Positions 49,576-50,118 of a stretch of DNA of 50,118 nucleotides are shown here, piece by piece. How positions within the stretch are numbered: position 1 is the first letter of the stretch; the number at the start of each line of letters is the position of its first letter. The notes under the pieces were generated by a model. It was not told where the DNA came from. It saw nothing but the letters and a program-made list of their open reading frames with translations, and made no database searches. The translations under genes and the position numbers were made by a program. The stretch comes from an uncultured Pelagibacteraceae bacterium (lineage in GTDB: Bacteria; Pseudomonadota; Alphaproteobacteria; Pelagibacterales; Pelagibacteraceae): contig CABYFX010000003.1 in assembly GCA_902518395.1 (NCBI GenBank), positions 1 to 50,118 of the forward strand, given 5' to 3'.

Positions 49576-50118
49576 ATGGCAAGAATTTTATCTATATTAA
49601 TTGTAATTTTTTTTTCAAATTTTTCTTACGCTGAAATTAGCAACGAAACTAGGAATAAATATTTTTATGTTGGTAAAATGAAATCATATAATAGTCAATT
49701 TACATTATATTTCAAAACAAGAGACAAAGCCATTTTGGCTAGAGGAGAAGATGCAAACTATATTAATGATTATCCACAAGATCTATATATTTATAATCAT
49801 AATTCAAAAGAGGATTTCCCTTTATTAACATATGAATGGTTTCCTAAAAAAGTTAAAAAACTTGTAAAAAATTATACCTATCCAGTTTTTCCTGAGGACT
49901 TTGCATATTATTTAATGAAAGATAATAATACTTTGATTTTAGTAAGTGGTAAAAAAAATTTTCATCAAAATCTAGAATATAATATTCAGTCTAAAAAATT
50001 AAAAAATTTCGAGAATGATGGGAAACTGAATTTCATTATTTCAAGTTATGCAAAAGTTTGTGGATATGAAACAAATAAGAATAATTTTGAATGTTCTATT
50101 GAAAAACCTTTAATTTCT
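49576..50118 (+). CDS. secreted protein of unknown function, 3' end off the window
   Basis: An open frame of 181 codons running off the right edge, beginning MARILSILIVIFFSNFSYAE, a good signal peptide with cleavage near SYA-E. The mature part is rich in Lys, Asn and Tyr and has two cysteines (KVCGYE and FECSIE). I do not recognise a family. Forty-nine bases separate it from the hydrolase, without a clear terminator. The continuous frame, the signal peptide and the same strand as its neighbours support a real gene. Confidence 0.65.
   Translation, partial: MARILSILIVIFFSNFSYAEISNETRNKYFYVGKMKSYNSQFTLYFKTRDKAILARGEDANYINDYPQDLYIYNHNSKEDFPLLTYEWFPKKVKKLVKNYTYPVFPEDFAYYLMKDNNTLILVSGKKNFHQNLEYNIQSKKLKNFENDGKLNFIISSYAKVCGYETNKNNFECSIEKPLIS

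Overview
The window is about 50 kb of very AT-rich, tightly packed DNA. Genes often share stop and start bases, and intergenic gaps are nearly absent. The gene content (IalB-like protein, DUF2794, a TakP-type TRAP transporter, CcmC-H, ArgG) fits an alphaproteobacterium. The base composition and compactness suggest the SAR11/Pelagibacterales group; that placement is my inference from the genes, not a database result.

Layout. (1) 1-2446, minus strand: an aldo/keto reductase, an IalB-like secreted protein and the start of argG, followed by a divergent BI-1 family membrane protein (2518-3276). (2) 3461-26336, plus strand: a nearly complete type IV pilus locus. It runs prepilin peptidase, PilT, the minor pilins FimT/PilV/PilW/PilX, an unknown secreted protein, PilY1, a PilM-PilN fusion, PilO, PilP, the secretin PilQ, PilB, PilC, then a tandem array of about a dozen full-length pilin genes ending in a convergent DUF2794 gene. 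(3) 26333-27610: DUF2794, septation protein A and HspQ. (4) 27793-31913: cytochrome c maturation genes ccmC, D, E, F, G and H. (5) 31928-43371: a PagL-like outer-membrane protein, then a 2-hydroxy/2-oxo-acid block with two tandem FMN-dependent L-2-hydroxyacid dehydrogenases, an aminotransferase, a D-lactate dehydrogenase-type flavoprotein, an NAD-dependent 2-hydroxyacid dehydrogenase and a TakP-like TRAP transporter. (6) 43372-50118: a ketopantoate reductase-family protein, an oxalate-CoA ligase-like enzyme and a GGT-family hydrolase on the minus strand; an MFS transporter, an alpha/beta hydrolase and a truncated secreted protein on the plus strand.

The most interesting system is the pilus locus. 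One assembly machine sits directly upstream of the pilin array. The pilins share a nearly invariant, relatively GC-rich 5' module encoding the N-terminal helix, while their C-terminal heads differ almost completely apart from a cysteine pattern. The array contains a stop-codon pseudogene, a 17-codon prepilin-like remnant, a 33-nt tandem repeat in one head, and alternating Gly/Ala before the cleavage site. This looks like a pilin-diversifying locus. The machine has its own oddities: pilB is split by a run of ten A residues exactly where one fewer A restores a normal C terminus and a TAATG junction with pilC; PilY1 carries an NHL-type propeller nested inside its VWA domain; and the PilM-PilN fusion has a GC-rich N-terminal domain of unclear origin, preceded by four copies of an octamer in mirror arrangement.

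The metabolic half suggests import and oxidation of small 2-hydroxy and 2-oxo acids, possibly extending to oxamate and oxalate. No tRNA, rRNA, insertion sequence or CRISPR array was seen, and no gene-free stretch exceeds 300 bases.
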